From Prauserella shujinwangii (GTDB taxonomy: Bacteria; Actinomycetota; Actinomycetes; Mycobacteriales; Pseudonocardiaceae): a stretch of 64,000 nt of DNA. Shown in pieces: positions 18,410 to 30,184 of the stretch; within the stretch, counting starts at the first letter, position 1, and each line of letters starts with the position of its first letter. The notes beneath the pieces are model-generated. The model made no database searches, was not told where the DNA came from, and saw only the letters and a program-made list of their open reading frames with translations. Made by a program: the position numbers and the translations under genes. The stretch is taken from the NCBI RefSeq assembly GCF_003001955.1, contig NZ_PVNH01000004.1, forward strand, positions 372,001 to 436,000, given 5' to 3'.

Positions 18410-21425
<3,016 letters not shown>

Positions 21426-21584
21426 GTGTCCGGTGAGTGGGTCGCCGTCCTGCTGTTCGCGGTCGCCGGGTTCCTGGCCGGCGGTGTCTACAGCACCTGG
21501 AAGACGGCGCGAGGGCTCGCGGTGGCCCTGGGGGTCGCCGCGGCGCTCGCGGTCGGCGGTGGCGTCGCCTGGCTGGTGAGCTGA
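21426..21584 (+). CDS. Small two-helix membrane protein after hisB
   Basis: A 52-residue protein starting at GTG 21426, the base after the hisB stop. It consists of two hydrophobic helices (WVAVLLFAVAGFLAGGVY and LAVALGVAAALAVGGGVAWL) joined by a short basic loop (STWKTARG). Its function is unknown. The immediate adjacency to hisB indicates translational coupling with the his operon. It is real-looking by hydrophobicity, codon use and position, but too short for certainty. Confidence 0.65.
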   Translation: MSGEWVAVLLFAVAGFLAGGVYSTWKTARGLAVALGVAAALAVGGGVAWLVS

Positions 21585-21637
21585 TCAGACCGGTTCCGGA
21601 ACTGTCATGAGTGGCTCGTGACGTCCGGGCGCGCGAC

Positions 21638-23791
21638 TCAGACGGGTTCGAGCGTCCGGTCCGGCCGGCGCCCGCCGAGCCGCTCGCCCTCGACGTCGAG
21701 GTTCGGCAGCACCCGGCCCAGCCACGCGGGCAGCCACCAGGCGCTCCTGCCGAGCAGCGACATCACCGCGGGCACGATCGTCATCCGCACCACGAACGCG
21801 TCCACCGCGACGCCGAACGCGAGGGCGAACCCGATCGACTGGATGAGCGTGTCCTGGGCGAGCACGAACCCGGCGAACACGCTGATCATGATCAGAGCGG
21901 CCGCGACGACGACCCGGGAGCCGTGCCGGAAACCGGTGATCATCGCCGTGTCCGGGTCCGCGCCGTGCACGTGTTCCTCGCGCATGCGGGTGACGAGGAA
22001 GACCTGGTAGTCCATCGCGAGCCCGAACAGGACACCGATCAGCAGGATCGGCAGCATGCTCATGATCGGTCCGGTGGTCTCGACGCCGAGCACGTCGGAC
22101 AGCCAGCCCCACTGGAACACCGCCACCACGGCGCCGAACGTCGCCACGACGGAGCCGAGGAAGCCGACGGTGGCCTTGAGCGGCACCACCAGCGAGCGGA
22201 ACACCAGGGTCAGCAGCACGAACGCGAGCCCGACGATGAGTGCGAGATAGGGCAGCAGCGCGTCCGACATCGTCTGCGAGACGTCGATGTTCATCGCCGT
22301 CTGCCCCGTGACGGCCACGTGGTCGCCGGTCCGGTCGCGGATCGTCTCGACGAGGTCCTCGGTGGCCTGGCTGCTCGGGCCGCTCTGCGGGATGGCCGTG
22401 AGCAGCGCGGTGCCGCCCTGCGGGCTCAGCTGCGGCGGCGTCACGGCGGCGACGTCCGGCAGGTCCCCGATCAGCCGTGCCGTTTCCTGCGCCGCGGCAC
22501 TGGCGCCGTTGCCCGCGTCCTCGACCACGATCGTGAGCGGACCGTTGGCTCCCTCCCCGAAACCGGAGCTGACCAGCTCGTACGCCGCGCGCTGGGTGGT
22601 GCCGGGCGCGGCCGTGCTGTCGTCGGGCAGGCCGAGCTGCATGCCGGACGCGGGAATCGCCACGACGCCCAGCGCGGCGACGGCGGCGACGAGCACCGGG
22701 ATCCGGCGGCGGGCGACAAACGACGCCCAGCGGGCACCCACCCCGCGCCGGTCGCCGTCGCGGCCACGCAGGCCGGGGATACGGCCGCCGAGCACCCTGG
22801 CGCCCGCGAACCCGAGCAGCGCGGGCAGCAGCGTGAGCGCGATGAGCACGGCGATGGCCACGGTCACCGACGCGGCGAGGCCCATCTCGCCCAGCAGCGG
22901 GATGCCGACCACGGTCAGCCCGGCCAGCGCGATGATCACCGTGAGCCCGGCGAACACCACGGCCGAGCCCGCCGTGCCGACGGCGTGGGCGGCGGCGTCC
23001 TCGGGGGCGCGGCCCTGCTGCAGCTCGTGGCGGTAGCGGGACACGATGAACAGCGCGTAGTCGATGCCCACGGCCAGGCCCAGCATGAGTGCCAGCACCG
23101 GGGTGTTGGAGTTCAGCTCGAGCGGGCCGGAGGCGATCCAGATCGCCGACATGCCGACGCCGATGCCGAGCAACGCGGTGAGCAGCGGCAGCCCCGCCGC
23201 GATCAGCGAGCCGAACGTGATCACCAGGACGAGGGCGGCGACCGCCACGCCGATGCCCTCGGTGGGCTCGGTGACCGGCATCGGCTGCACGGCGTCGCCG
23301 CCGAACTCGACGGTCAGCCCGGCCTGGCGGCCGGTGTCCGCGGCCGCCATGAGCGCGTCGCGGTCGGCCTCGGTCAGCTCGAACGCCTGCACCTGGTAGC
23401 TGACCTGCGCCAGGGCGACGCGGCCGTCCGGCGAGACCGAGCGCGACTGGAACGGGTCGGCGACGTTCACGACCTTCGGCGCCTCGCGCAGCGCGCCGAC
23501 GACCTCGGTCACGGCGGCCCGGTTCGCGGGCTCGGCGAGCGTCTCGCCCTCCGGCGCGGCGATGGCCACCCGCGCGGTCGCTCCGCCGACGGCGGCCTGC
23601 GGGAACTCGTCCTGCAGGCGGTCGATCGCCTGCTGCGACTCGGTGCCCGGCATGCTCACCGAGTTCGTCATCTGGCCGGACAGCGTCATCGCGCCCAGCC
23701 CGAGCAGCACGAGCAGGGTGGCCCACACCGCGGTGACCAACCCGCGCCTGCGGAAGGAGAACCGGGCGAGCCGGGACAGGAGTAGTGCCAC
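21638..23791 (-). CDS. MMPL-family RND transporter
   Basis: A 717-residue RND-type membrane transporter. It has the usual two-fold layout: one N-terminal helix (GLVTAVWATLLVLLGLGAM), a periplasmic loop, then six-helix bundles near residues 180-350 and 540-700, with the MMPL signature GxxxDYxLF (LGLAVGIDYALFIVSRYR) and its second-half counterpart GLAMDYQVFLVTRMREE. Proton-relay aspartates are present. Probable efflux or lipid export. GTG 23791 is preceded by ACGGAG. It is divergent from a TetR gene and shares an operator array with it. Confidence 0.92.
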   Translation of the reverse strand: MALLLSRLARFSFRRRGLVTAVWATLLVLLGLGAMTLSGQMTNSVSMPGTESQQAIDRLQDEFPQAAVGGATARVAIAAPEGETLAEPANRAAVTEVVGALREAPKVVNVADPFQSRSVSPDGRVALAQVSYQVQAFELTEADRDALMAAADTGRQAGLTVEFGGDAVQPMPVTEPTEGIGVAVAALVLVITFGSLIAAGLPLLTALLGIGVGMSAIWIASGPLELNSNTPVLALMLGLAVGIDYALFIVSRYRHELQQGRAPEDAAAHAVGTAGSAVVFAGLTVIIALAGLTVVGIPLLGEMGLAASVTVAIAVLIALTLLPALLGFAGARVLGGRIPGLRGRDGDRRGVGARWASFVARRRIPVLVAAVAALGVVAIPASGMQLGLPDDSTAAPGTTQRAAYELVSSGFGEGANGPLTIVVEDAGNGASAAAQETARLIGDLPDVAAVTPPQLSPQGGTALLTAIPQSGPSSQATEDLVETIRDRTGDHVAVTGQTAMNIDVSQTMSDALLPYLALIVGLAFVLLTLVFRSLVVPLKATVGFLGSVVATFGAVVAVFQWGWLSDVLGVETTGPIMSMLPILLIGVLFGLAMDYQVFLVTRMREEHVHGADPDTAMITGFRHGSRVVVAAALIMISVFAGFVLAQDTLIQSIGFALAFGVAVDAFVVRMTIVPAVMSLLGRSAWWLPAWLGRVLPNLDVEGERLGGRRPDRTLEPV

Positions 23792-23839
23792 GCCAGAGGC
23801 TCCGTTCTGCTGCGTTCACTCGTACGGGTAGCGCCCCCG

Positions 23840-23965
23840 AAGCTAGCCGATCGGCAAGGCCACGTCCAAGCCGTTCGGCAAGTATGTGACTTGCCGAACA
23901 GCTAGTGGCGAACTTGCCGATCGACAAGTACGGGGTTTGCCGATCGGCAAGCGACCGCGTAGTGT
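23840..23965. promoter_or_regulatory. Five-copy TetR operator array with divergent promoters
   Basis: Consensus palindrome CTTGCCGATCGGCAAG. Copies: half-type 23845-23858, 23870-23882 and 23890-23902, near-full 23913-23928, full 23936-23951. The last one contains the -35 TTGCCG (23937-23942) paired over 17 nt with -10 TAGTGT (23960-23965) for the regulator. On the minus strand TTGGAC (plus 23864-23869) and TAGCTT (plus 23840-23845), 18 nt apart, form a promoter for the MMPL gene with the first copy in its spacer. Confidence 0.75.
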
Positions 23966-23988
23966 CGGCTGGCTCATGGAGGAGGACG

Positions 23989-24558
23989 ATGACTGCCGGC
24001 ACCGTTGCGGACACCCGGTCGCGTCTGCTGGCGACGGCGCTCAAGCTGTTTCGCGAGCACGGCGTGGAGGGCACGTCGCTGCAGATGATCGCCGACGAGC
24101 TCGGGGTCACGAAGGCGGCGGTGTACTACCACTTCCACACGAAGGACGAGATCGCGGAGGCCGTGGCGGCCCCGGCGCTGCGCGAGCTGCTGGAGATCAC
24201 GGAGGCGGCGGCCGCCCACCGCAGACAGGGCGCGCGGGTGGATCACGCGCTGGCCGGATTCGTGGACCTGGTGGTGCGTCATCGCGCGCTGCTGGCGCTG
24301 TGCAACAGCGATCCGGGCCTGGTGCGCGCGATCGACCGGACGCTGAACGGCCTCGACGACTTCAAGGTGCGCCTGCTGGACGTGCTCGCCGGGCCCGACC
24401 CCGACCTCGAACTGATGATCTCCGTGCACGTCGCGCTGGCCGGCATCGCGCTGGCCGGCGGCTCGCCGGATCTGGCCGACGTGGACGACGAGACGCTGCG
24501 CGAGCACCTCACCGGCATCGGCAGGCGGCTGCTGCGCCGCCCCCGGCGCCGGGCCTGA
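23989..24558 (+). CDS. TetR-family transcriptional regulator
   Basis: 189 residues with an N-terminal HTH (LFREHGVEGTSLQMIADELGVTKAAVYYHF quoted in part: LQMIADELGVTKAAVYYHF) and a variable ligand-binding C-terminus. ATG 23989 follows GGAGGAGGA. Divergent from the MMPL transporter across an array of five palindromic sites that cover both promoters, so it most likely represses both the transporter and itself. The ligand is unknown. Confidence 0.9.
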   Translation: MTAGTVADTRSRLLATALKLFREHGVEGTSLQMIADELGVTKAAVYYHFHTKDEIAEAVAAPALRELLEITEAAAAHRRQGARVDHALAGFVDLVVRHRALLALCNSDPGLVRAIDRTLNGLDDFKVRLLDVLAGPDPDLELMISVHVALAGIALAGGSPDLADVDDETLREHLTGIGRRLLRRPRRRA

Positions 24559-24590
24559 CCGCGCCGCACCGGACGCACCCAAGGCGCGCA

Positions 24591-24702
24591 CCCAATGTGG
24601 CTTTCGGTGCGTTGGGCGCACCCAATGTGGCGTTCGGTGCGTTGGATGCACCCGATGTGGCTTTCGGTGCGTTCAACGCAACCGATGCCACATTGGGGAG
24701 CT
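24591..24702. repeat. 30-bp tandem palindromic repeat (family A) between tetR and soxR
   Basis: Three uninterrupted 30-bp direct units (24591-24620, 24621-24650, 24651-24680) starting CCCAATGTGG or CCCGATGTGG, closed by the inverted partial unit ATGCCACATTGGGGAGC ending at 24702. It lies between the convergent tetR and soxR genes. Because 30 is divisible by 3 the array reads as a decapeptide repeat. Confidence 0.88.
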
Positions 24703-24715
24703 TCCCGCGGCGCGG

Positions 24716-25177
24716 TCAGATGCCGCCCTCGGTGGCCGGCTTGAGCAGCGGAGCGCCGGGGCCGAACCGGGCCAGCCGGTCGTCCACGTTGTGCAGCGCG
24801 CACGTGCGCAGGGACAGGCAGCCGCAGCCGACGCAGCCGGTGAGCTGATCGCGGAGCCGCTGCAGTGCGTCGATCCGGGCGTCGAGTTCGTCGCGCCAGT
24901 TCCGCGAGAGCTTGGCCCAGTCCGCCTTCGTGGGGGCGTGGTCCCTCGGCAGCGTGGCGAGCGCGTCACCGATCTGCTCCAGGCTGAGACCCACCCGCTG
25001 CGCCGCGCGGATGAACGCGATCCGGCGGAGCACGGTGCGGGGGTAGCGGCGCTGGTTGCCCGCCGATCGCTCCGACGTGATCAGCCCTCGCTCCTCGTAG
25101 AAACGCAACGTGGTGTGAGGTACGCCACTGCGTTCCGCCACCTGTCCGATGCTCAGGTAATCGGCAAGCTTCGTCAC
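24716..25177 (-). CDS. soxR: Redox-sensitive transcriptional activator SoxR (MerR family)
   Basis: 153 residues: MerR-type HTH at the N-terminus (LSIGQVAERSGVPHTTLRFYEERGLI in pieces), a dimerisation helix and the SoxR [2Fe-2S] motif C-X2-C-X-C-X5-C in GCVGCGCLSLRTCAL near residue 115. It would activate genes in response to redox-cycling compounds. GTG 25177 is preceded by TAGGCT 6 nt upstream on the same strand, suggesting a leaderless message. The 59-residue gene just upstream ends 25 nt before it. Confidence 0.93.
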   Translation of the reverse strand: MTKLADYLSIGQVAERSGVPHTTLRFYEERGLITSERSAGNQRRYPRTVLRRIAFIRAAQRVGLSLEQIGDALATLPRDHAPTKADWAKLSRNWRDELDARIDALQRLRDQLTGCVGCGCLSLRTCALHNVDDRLARFGPGAPLLKPATEGGI

Positions 25178-25188
25178 ACACCCAGCCT

Positions 25189-25209
25189 ACCTGGACTTAC
25201 AGCTAGGTC
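25189..25209. promoter_or_regulatory. Candidate MerR-type operator in front of soxR
   Basis: Dyad GACTTACAGCTAGGTC (25194-25209), arms GAC.TA/TA.GTC, in the spacer upstream of the presumed soxR -10 TAGGCT (minus strand). It partly overlaps the stop codon of the upstream small gene. Its similarity to the classical SoxR box is weak, so this is tentative. Confidence 0.3.
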
Positions 25210-25382
25210 GAGGTTCGCGTGGACGTGTCGTCCCAGGTCGGCGTGTCGCGGGGTGGAGGGTCGTCCTCGATCCGCCGGCGGGTCTGCCGGGGCAGCACCA
25301 CGTCGGTGATGACCGGGAAGGGCTCGCTGTCGACGTCCTCCCGCCACGCCCTGAGCAGGCGTTCCAGCTTGTCGTCGGCCAT
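25203..25382 (-). CDS. Small acidic/basic hypothetical protein upstream of soxR
   Basis: A 59-residue protein from ATG 25382 with GGGAGG upstream. It has a charged N-terminal helix (DDKLERLLRAWREDVD), then PFPVITDVVLPRQTRRR and a proline/threonine-rich tail. No known domain is recognised and there is no membrane segment. It runs in the same direction as soxR with a 25-nt gap. Good ribosome binding site and codon use make it likely to be a gene. Confidence 0.6.
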   Translation of the reverse strand: MADDKLERLLRAWREDVDSEPFPVITDVVLPRQTRRRIEDDPPPRDTPTWDDTSTRTST

Positions 25383-25506
25383 GGTGGCCTCCCGAGGCAG
25401 CGGATACCAACAGTGTATACCCGCAGGGGGCCGGGTTAAACCTCGAATCCGGTCCGGCGACCGGCCGCCGCCCTGGTCGAGGCGGCCAAACGATGTCCAC
25501 AGTGGA

Positions 25507-26550
25507 CTATTCCGGCTCGGGTGCGGGCGGCGCCGTGCTCGCCCGCACCACCACCTCGCCGGGCAGCCGGACGACCCGGCTGCGCTTGCCCCGGTTGTCG
25601 CGGATCGCCAGCTCCATCGCGCGCTCGCCGAGCTCCTCCAGCGGCAGGGCCACGGTGGTCAGCGGGGGGGTGAGGTCGCGGACCACGGGGATGTCGTCGA
25701 ACCCGGCCAGCGACACGTCGCCGGGGACCCTGAGGCCCGCCTCCCTCACCGCGGTGAGCGCGCCGATCGCCATCACGTCGGTCACGGCGAACACGCAGGT
25801 CGCGCGCAGACCTCTGGCCAGCAGCTCGGTCATCGCCGCGTGCCCGCCGTCGCGGGTGAAGGCCGACTCGACGATGTCCTCCTCGGCGAGCTCCACGCCG
25901 GCCTCGGCGAGGGCGTCCCGGAACCCGCCGAGCCGGTCGACGACGGTCGTGAGCGCGCGCGGGCCCGCCAGCACGGCGAACCTCCGGTGGCCCTGCTCGA
26001 GCAGCGTCCGCGCGAGCGCGGCGGCGCCCTCCCGGTTCTCCGGCTGCACGCAGTCGACCCGGAGGCTGCGGTGCCTGCTGACCACCGCGACCTGCCCGCC
26101 ACCGCGCCGGTACGGCTCGATCTCGGCGGACAGCGCGCGCTCCCACGCCCGGTCCTCGAATCCCGAGCCGATCAGCAGGATCGCCGAGGCTCGCTGCGCC
26201 CGCAGCGTCGAGACGTACGCGATCTCCTTCTGCGGGTCGCGGAAGGTGCTGGCCAGCATGACGAGCAGCCCGTTGTCCCCGGCCACGCGCATCACGCCGC
26301 GCGCGATCGCGGCGAAGTAGGGGTCGCTGACGTCGTGGCAGATCACCCCGACCGTCCGGTGCGAGGCGCCCGCGAGCGCCTGCGCGTGCGCGTTCGGCGT
26401 GTAGGCCAGCCGTTCGGCGGCCGCGAACACCCGGTCGCGCAGGTCGGCACGGACCTTCGTGGTGCCGTTGAGCGCCCTGGAGGCCGTGGCCAGGGACACC
26501 TCGGCAGCCCGGGCCACGTCCTCCAGCGTCACGTGCGGGCGGGCTTCCAT
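25507..26550 (-). CDS. LacI-family transcriptional regulator
   Basis: 347 residues: N-terminal LacI HTH and hinge (VTLEDVARAAEVSLATASRALNG) and a periplasmic-binding-like sugar sensor (TVGVICHDVSDPYFAAIARG, AFTRDGGHAAMTELL, LAGFDDIPVVRDLTPPLTTV in pieces). ATG 26550 has AGGAGA 5 nt upstream. It lies alone between soxR and an F420 enzyme. Two overlapping LacI-type palindromes upstream (26622-26650) cover its own promoter, suggesting autoregulation; no target operon is next to it. Confidence 0.92.
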   Translation of the reverse strand: MEARPHVTLEDVARAAEVSLATASRALNGTTKVRADLRDRVFAAAERLAYTPNAHAQALAGASHRTVGVICHDVSDPYFAAIARGVMRVAGDNGLLVMLASTFRDPQKEIAYVSTLRAQRASAILLIGSGFEDRAWERALSAEIEPYRRGGGQVAVVSRHRSLRVDCVQPENREGAAALARTLLEQGHRRFAVLAGPRALTTVVDRLGGFRDALAEAGVELAEEDIVESAFTRDGGHAAMTELLARGLRATCVFAVTDVMAIGALTAVREAGLRVPGDVSLAGFDDIPVVRDLTPPLTTVALPLEELGERAMELAIRDNRGKRSRVVRLPGEVVVRASTAPPAPEPE

Positions 26551-26614
26551 GCTGTCTCCTGTGCCTGGGGAGGGGGTACGGCATCGTCCTGGGCCGGACC
26601 GCTCCGACCGTCCC

Positions 26615-26650
26615 ACTGTACCTGAAAGCGCATTCAGAAAGCGCATTCAG
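26615..26650. promoter_or_regulatory. Tandem LacI-type operators over the lacI promoter
   Basis: CTGAAAGCGCATTCAG at 26622-26637 and an overlapping copy at 26635-26650, created by a 13-bp direct repeat AAAGCGCATTCAG. Both have the central CG typical of LacI-family sites. Minus-strand -10 TACAGT (plus 26615-26620) lies immediately beside them. Confidence 0.6.
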
Positions 26651-26880
26651 ATCCGCTTTCACCGGTTCGGTCCGGGTTTCCGCGCTCGCCGGAAACGGAG
26701 GGCAGGACCGATCACGGATGGTGACTGTCGGGCACCCTCGGTGACATCGGGTCGGGTCGGCATCCCGCCGAAGGTACCTCCCGTGACTCTCCACAAAGGA
26801 ACCGGACGGCGGGGGAGCCGGTCCCGTCGATTCCTGGCATCCTGATCAGTGACCGCACCTTCGGTGAAGGGAACGAGTGG

Positions 26881-27288
26881 ATGCTTTTCGGTGACGAACA
26901 CGTCCGGCGCTACGAGGAGACCGACGGGGAGGTCGGGCACGACTGGGAGGGCGGCGCGCCCTGCCTCGTGCTCACCATGAAGGGCCGCCGGACGGGGGAG
27001 CCCCGCAAGTTCGCCCTGATCTACCAGGAGCACGACGGCGACTACGTCGTCGTGGCGTCCAAGGGCGGGGCCGACTCGCACCCCGGCTGGTACCTCAACC
27101 TCCAGCAGGACCCCGACGTGCAGGTGCAGGTGCGGGCCGACCGCTTCCCCGCGAAGGCACGCACCGCGACGCCGGAGGAGAAGGCGCGGCTGTGGCCCAA
27201 GATGGTCCGCGTGTGGCCGGACTACGACGAATACCAGAAAAAGACTGACAGGGACATTCCGGTCGTCATACTGGAGCGTGTGGCCTGA
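26881..27288 (+). CDS. Ddn-type nitroreductase-family F420 (deazaflavin)-dependent oxidoreductase
   Basis: 135 residues with the split-barrel fold pattern of F420-binding Ddn proteins: LVLTMKGRRTGEPRKFALIY, DYVVVASKGGADSHPGWYLNL and VQVQVRADRF in short pieces. The family uses reduced F420 to reduce quinones or other acceptors. Start ATG 26881 has AGGGAA 6 or more nt upstream. The next small gene begins 21 nt after its stop, so it may head a short operon with the acyltransferase. Confidence 0.88.
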   Translation: MLFGDEHVRRYEETDGEVGHDWEGGAPCLVLTMKGRRTGEPRKFALIYQEHDGDYVVVASKGGADSHPGWYLNLQQDPDVQVQVRADRFPAKARTATPEEKARLWPKMVRVWPDYDEYQKKTDRDIPVVILERVA

Positions 27289-27309
27289 CTCCGGACGAAG
27301 GGGGCGACC

Positions 27310-27483
27310 ATGGCGCGGCAGTCCACCGTCGACGTCGCCGGTCTGCTGGCCAAGCTGGCGGAGGCGCAGCACCAGGCCGAACGGGGCGAGCTGAACCCCG
27401 CCGAGCTTCCGGGCCTGGTCAGAGCGCAGCGGATCGTGCGGGAGGCGGCGGGCTGGCCGATCGAAGCCGACTCCGACCGCTGA
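27310..27483 (+). CDS. Small hypothetical helical protein
   Basis: A 57-residue protein from ATG 27310 with AAGGGGG upstream. It is mostly amphipathic helix ([20 protein letters not shown], then [17 protein letters not shown]). No family is recognised. It lies between the Ddn-type enzyme and the acyltransferase on the same strand, and its TGA overlaps the probable CTG start of the acyltransferase. Confidence 0.6.
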   Translation: MARQSTVDVAGLLAKLAEAQHQAERGELNPAELPGLVRAQRIVREAAGWPIEADSDR

Positions 27484-28190
27484 GCCCGCGTGGGCTGCCC
27501 CGCCGTGGGCGCGGCTTCTGGTTCGGCCTCGCCATCGACGTCCTGTGGCCGCTGCTCACGCTGGCGACGCGGTTGCGGGTGGGCGGCACGCGGCACGTCC
27601 CCCGCACCGGCGGGGCGCTGATCGCGAGCAACCACCTGTCCAACGCCGACCCGATCACCGTCACCGCGTTCTGCCTGGTCGCCGGGCGGGTGCCCCGATT
27701 CCTCGCCAAGGCGGTGCTGTGGCGGGTGCCGGTGGTCCGCGCCGTGATGCGGTCGGGAAGGCACATCCCGGTGCACCGGGGAAGGGCCAGCGCGCTCGAC
27801 TCGTACCGGGACGTGGTGGCCGCGGTGCGCGAGGGCGACTGCGTGGTGGTGTTCCCCGAGGGGACGTTCTCCGACCGCGCCGACGAGTGGCCGATGCAGG
27901 GCAAGACCGGGCTCGCGCGGATCGCGCTCACCACCGGCGCGCCCGTGGTCCCGGTCGCGAACTGGGGCACGCACCACGTCCTGCCGGACGGCGCGCGGTG
28001 GCCCCGGCTGCGGCCGCGGCGGAGGGTCGAGCTGCTCGCGGGCCCGCCTGTGGACCTGTCCGACCTGGCGGGGCCCAAGCCGTCGGCCTCGCAGTTGCGG
28101 GAGGCGACGACGCGCATCATGACAGCCATCACAGTCCTGCTCGCCGAGGTGCGCGGGGAGTCCCCGCCACCCGAACAGGTGAAGGCATAA
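27480..28190 (+). CDS. 1-acyl-sn-glycerol-3-phosphate acyltransferase-like (PlsC family), probable CTG start
   Basis: Acyltransferase with the HX4D motif in NHLSNADPI and the phosphate-binding FPEGTFSD; likely phospholipid synthesis at the membrane. The conserved hydrophobic N-terminus ([21 protein letters not shown]) is encoded upstream of the only canonical in-frame start, TTG 27573. No ATG, GTG or TTG exists in this frame between the preceding stop (27246-27248) and 27573. The codon at the usual overlap position is CTG 27480, overlapping the previous stop as CTGA. I take this as the start; the shorter TTG form remains possible. Confidence 0.75.
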   Translation: MSPRGLPRRGRGFWFGLAIDVLWPLLTLATRLRVGGTRHVPRTGGALIASNHLSNADPITVTAFCLVAGRVPRFLAKAVLWRVPVVRAVMRSGRHIPVHRGRASALDSYRDVVAAVREGDCVVVFPEGTFSDRADEWPMQGKTGLARIALTTGAPVVPVANWGTHHVLPDGARWPRLRPRRRVELLAGPPVDLSDLAGPKPSASQLREATTRIMTAITVLLAEVRGESPPPEQVKA

Positions 28191-28191
28191 T
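28186..28191 (+). promoter_or_regulatory. Putative -10 element of leaderless lpd
   Basis: CATAAT overlaps the stop of the acyltransferase gene and ends 7 nt before ATG 28199; there is no ribosome binding site. Confidence 0.5.
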
Positions 28192-28198
28192 CCCGGCC

Positions 28199-29599
<1,401 letters not shown>

Positions 29600-29645
29600 G
29601 CCGGGACCCCTGCGAGCTGGTTTCCCGGTTCGCAGGGGTCCCGGC
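29600..29645 (+). terminator. Perfect 16-bp stem after lpd
   Basis: Left arm 29600-29615 and right arm 29630-29645 pair perfectly (GCCGGGACCCCTGCGA against its complement) around a 14-nt loop. It starts right after the lpd stop. There is no U-tract, as is common in actinobacteria. Confidence 0.75.
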
Positions 29646-29701
29646 CAAGCTGGGCGACTTCCCGTGGTGCGGACGACGAACAGGCTCGTCCTCGGTCGTG
29701 C

Positions 29702-29965
29702 TCACTGACGCGTCGCGGCGGAAGCACTCACGATGAGTTGCGCGGTGATCTCGTCGGCCTTACGGCTCTCCCGGCCAGCCCAGTACAGCGCCTCGTGGTG
29801 ATGGCCCCGGTCGATCTCAGCTACCCGCGCGTAGGTGGCGGCGCTCCGCCGATAGTAGTCGCGCCACACCTGCGGTGCGGCGTCGTCGGGCGGCCGGATC
29901 GAGCTTAGCGCCTCATGAGCCTGCATCAGCGTCCGGACCTCCCGGGGACCGCCTGTGTCTGCCAT
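29702..29965 (-). CDS. AMED_5909-type small protein of unknown function
   Basis: An 87-residue protein with a characteristic C-terminal pattern (WRDYYRRSAATYARVAEID, RGHHHEALYWAGRES) that I recall from actinomycete AMED_5909-type proteins; function unknown. Two in-frame ATG codons compete. ATG 29965 has a perfect AGGAGGTGA 5 nt upstream and is chosen. ATG 30031 (AAGGAG upstream) would add 22 mostly basic residues. It is divergent from the XRE-DUF5919/NUDIX pair. Confidence 0.65.
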   Translation of the reverse strand: MADTGGPREVRTLMQAHEALSSIRPPDDAAPQVWRDYYRRSAATYARVAEIDRGHHHEALYWAGRESRKADEITAQLIVSASAATRQ

Positions 29966-30131
29966 GCGGTTCACCTCCTCTCGCCGTTTCGGATCAGCCA
30001 GTCGCCGTCGCTTCCCGGCCGAGATCGCCATGGAAACTCCTTCGTGGGGTTATCACCTGGGCCCGTCCCGGCAATCTGCCCCCACTATCGGCGAGATCGG
30101 CGGACGTGATCACCACCAGGTAGGACATCTC

Positions 30132-30169
30132 GGGACGTCCTTGGTACGGTTCGAAGACGTCCCTACAAG
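30132..30169. promoter_or_regulatory. Promoter bracketed by an inverted repeat upstream of the XRE-DUF5919 gene
   Basis: Arms GGGACGTC (30132-30139) and GACGTCCC (30156-30163), 16 nt apart. A possible promoter TTGGTA (30141-30146) and TACAAG (30164-30169) with 17 nt spacing is interlocked with the repeat, so a dimeric regulator binding here would block it. The adjacent XRE protein is a candidate ligand. Confidence 0.45.
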
Positions 30170-30184
30170 TCCCCTGGGGTTGAC

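Noticed and set aside
21585-24110. Long minus-strand frame of 841 codons over the MMPL gene
   Set aside because: Out of frame with the MMPL protein; arginine-rich low-complexity translation typical of a shadow frame.
24591-24680. Three 30-bp direct repeats that could be taken for a CRISPR array
   Set aside because: The units are contiguous without spacers, end in an inverted partial unit and no cas gene is near.
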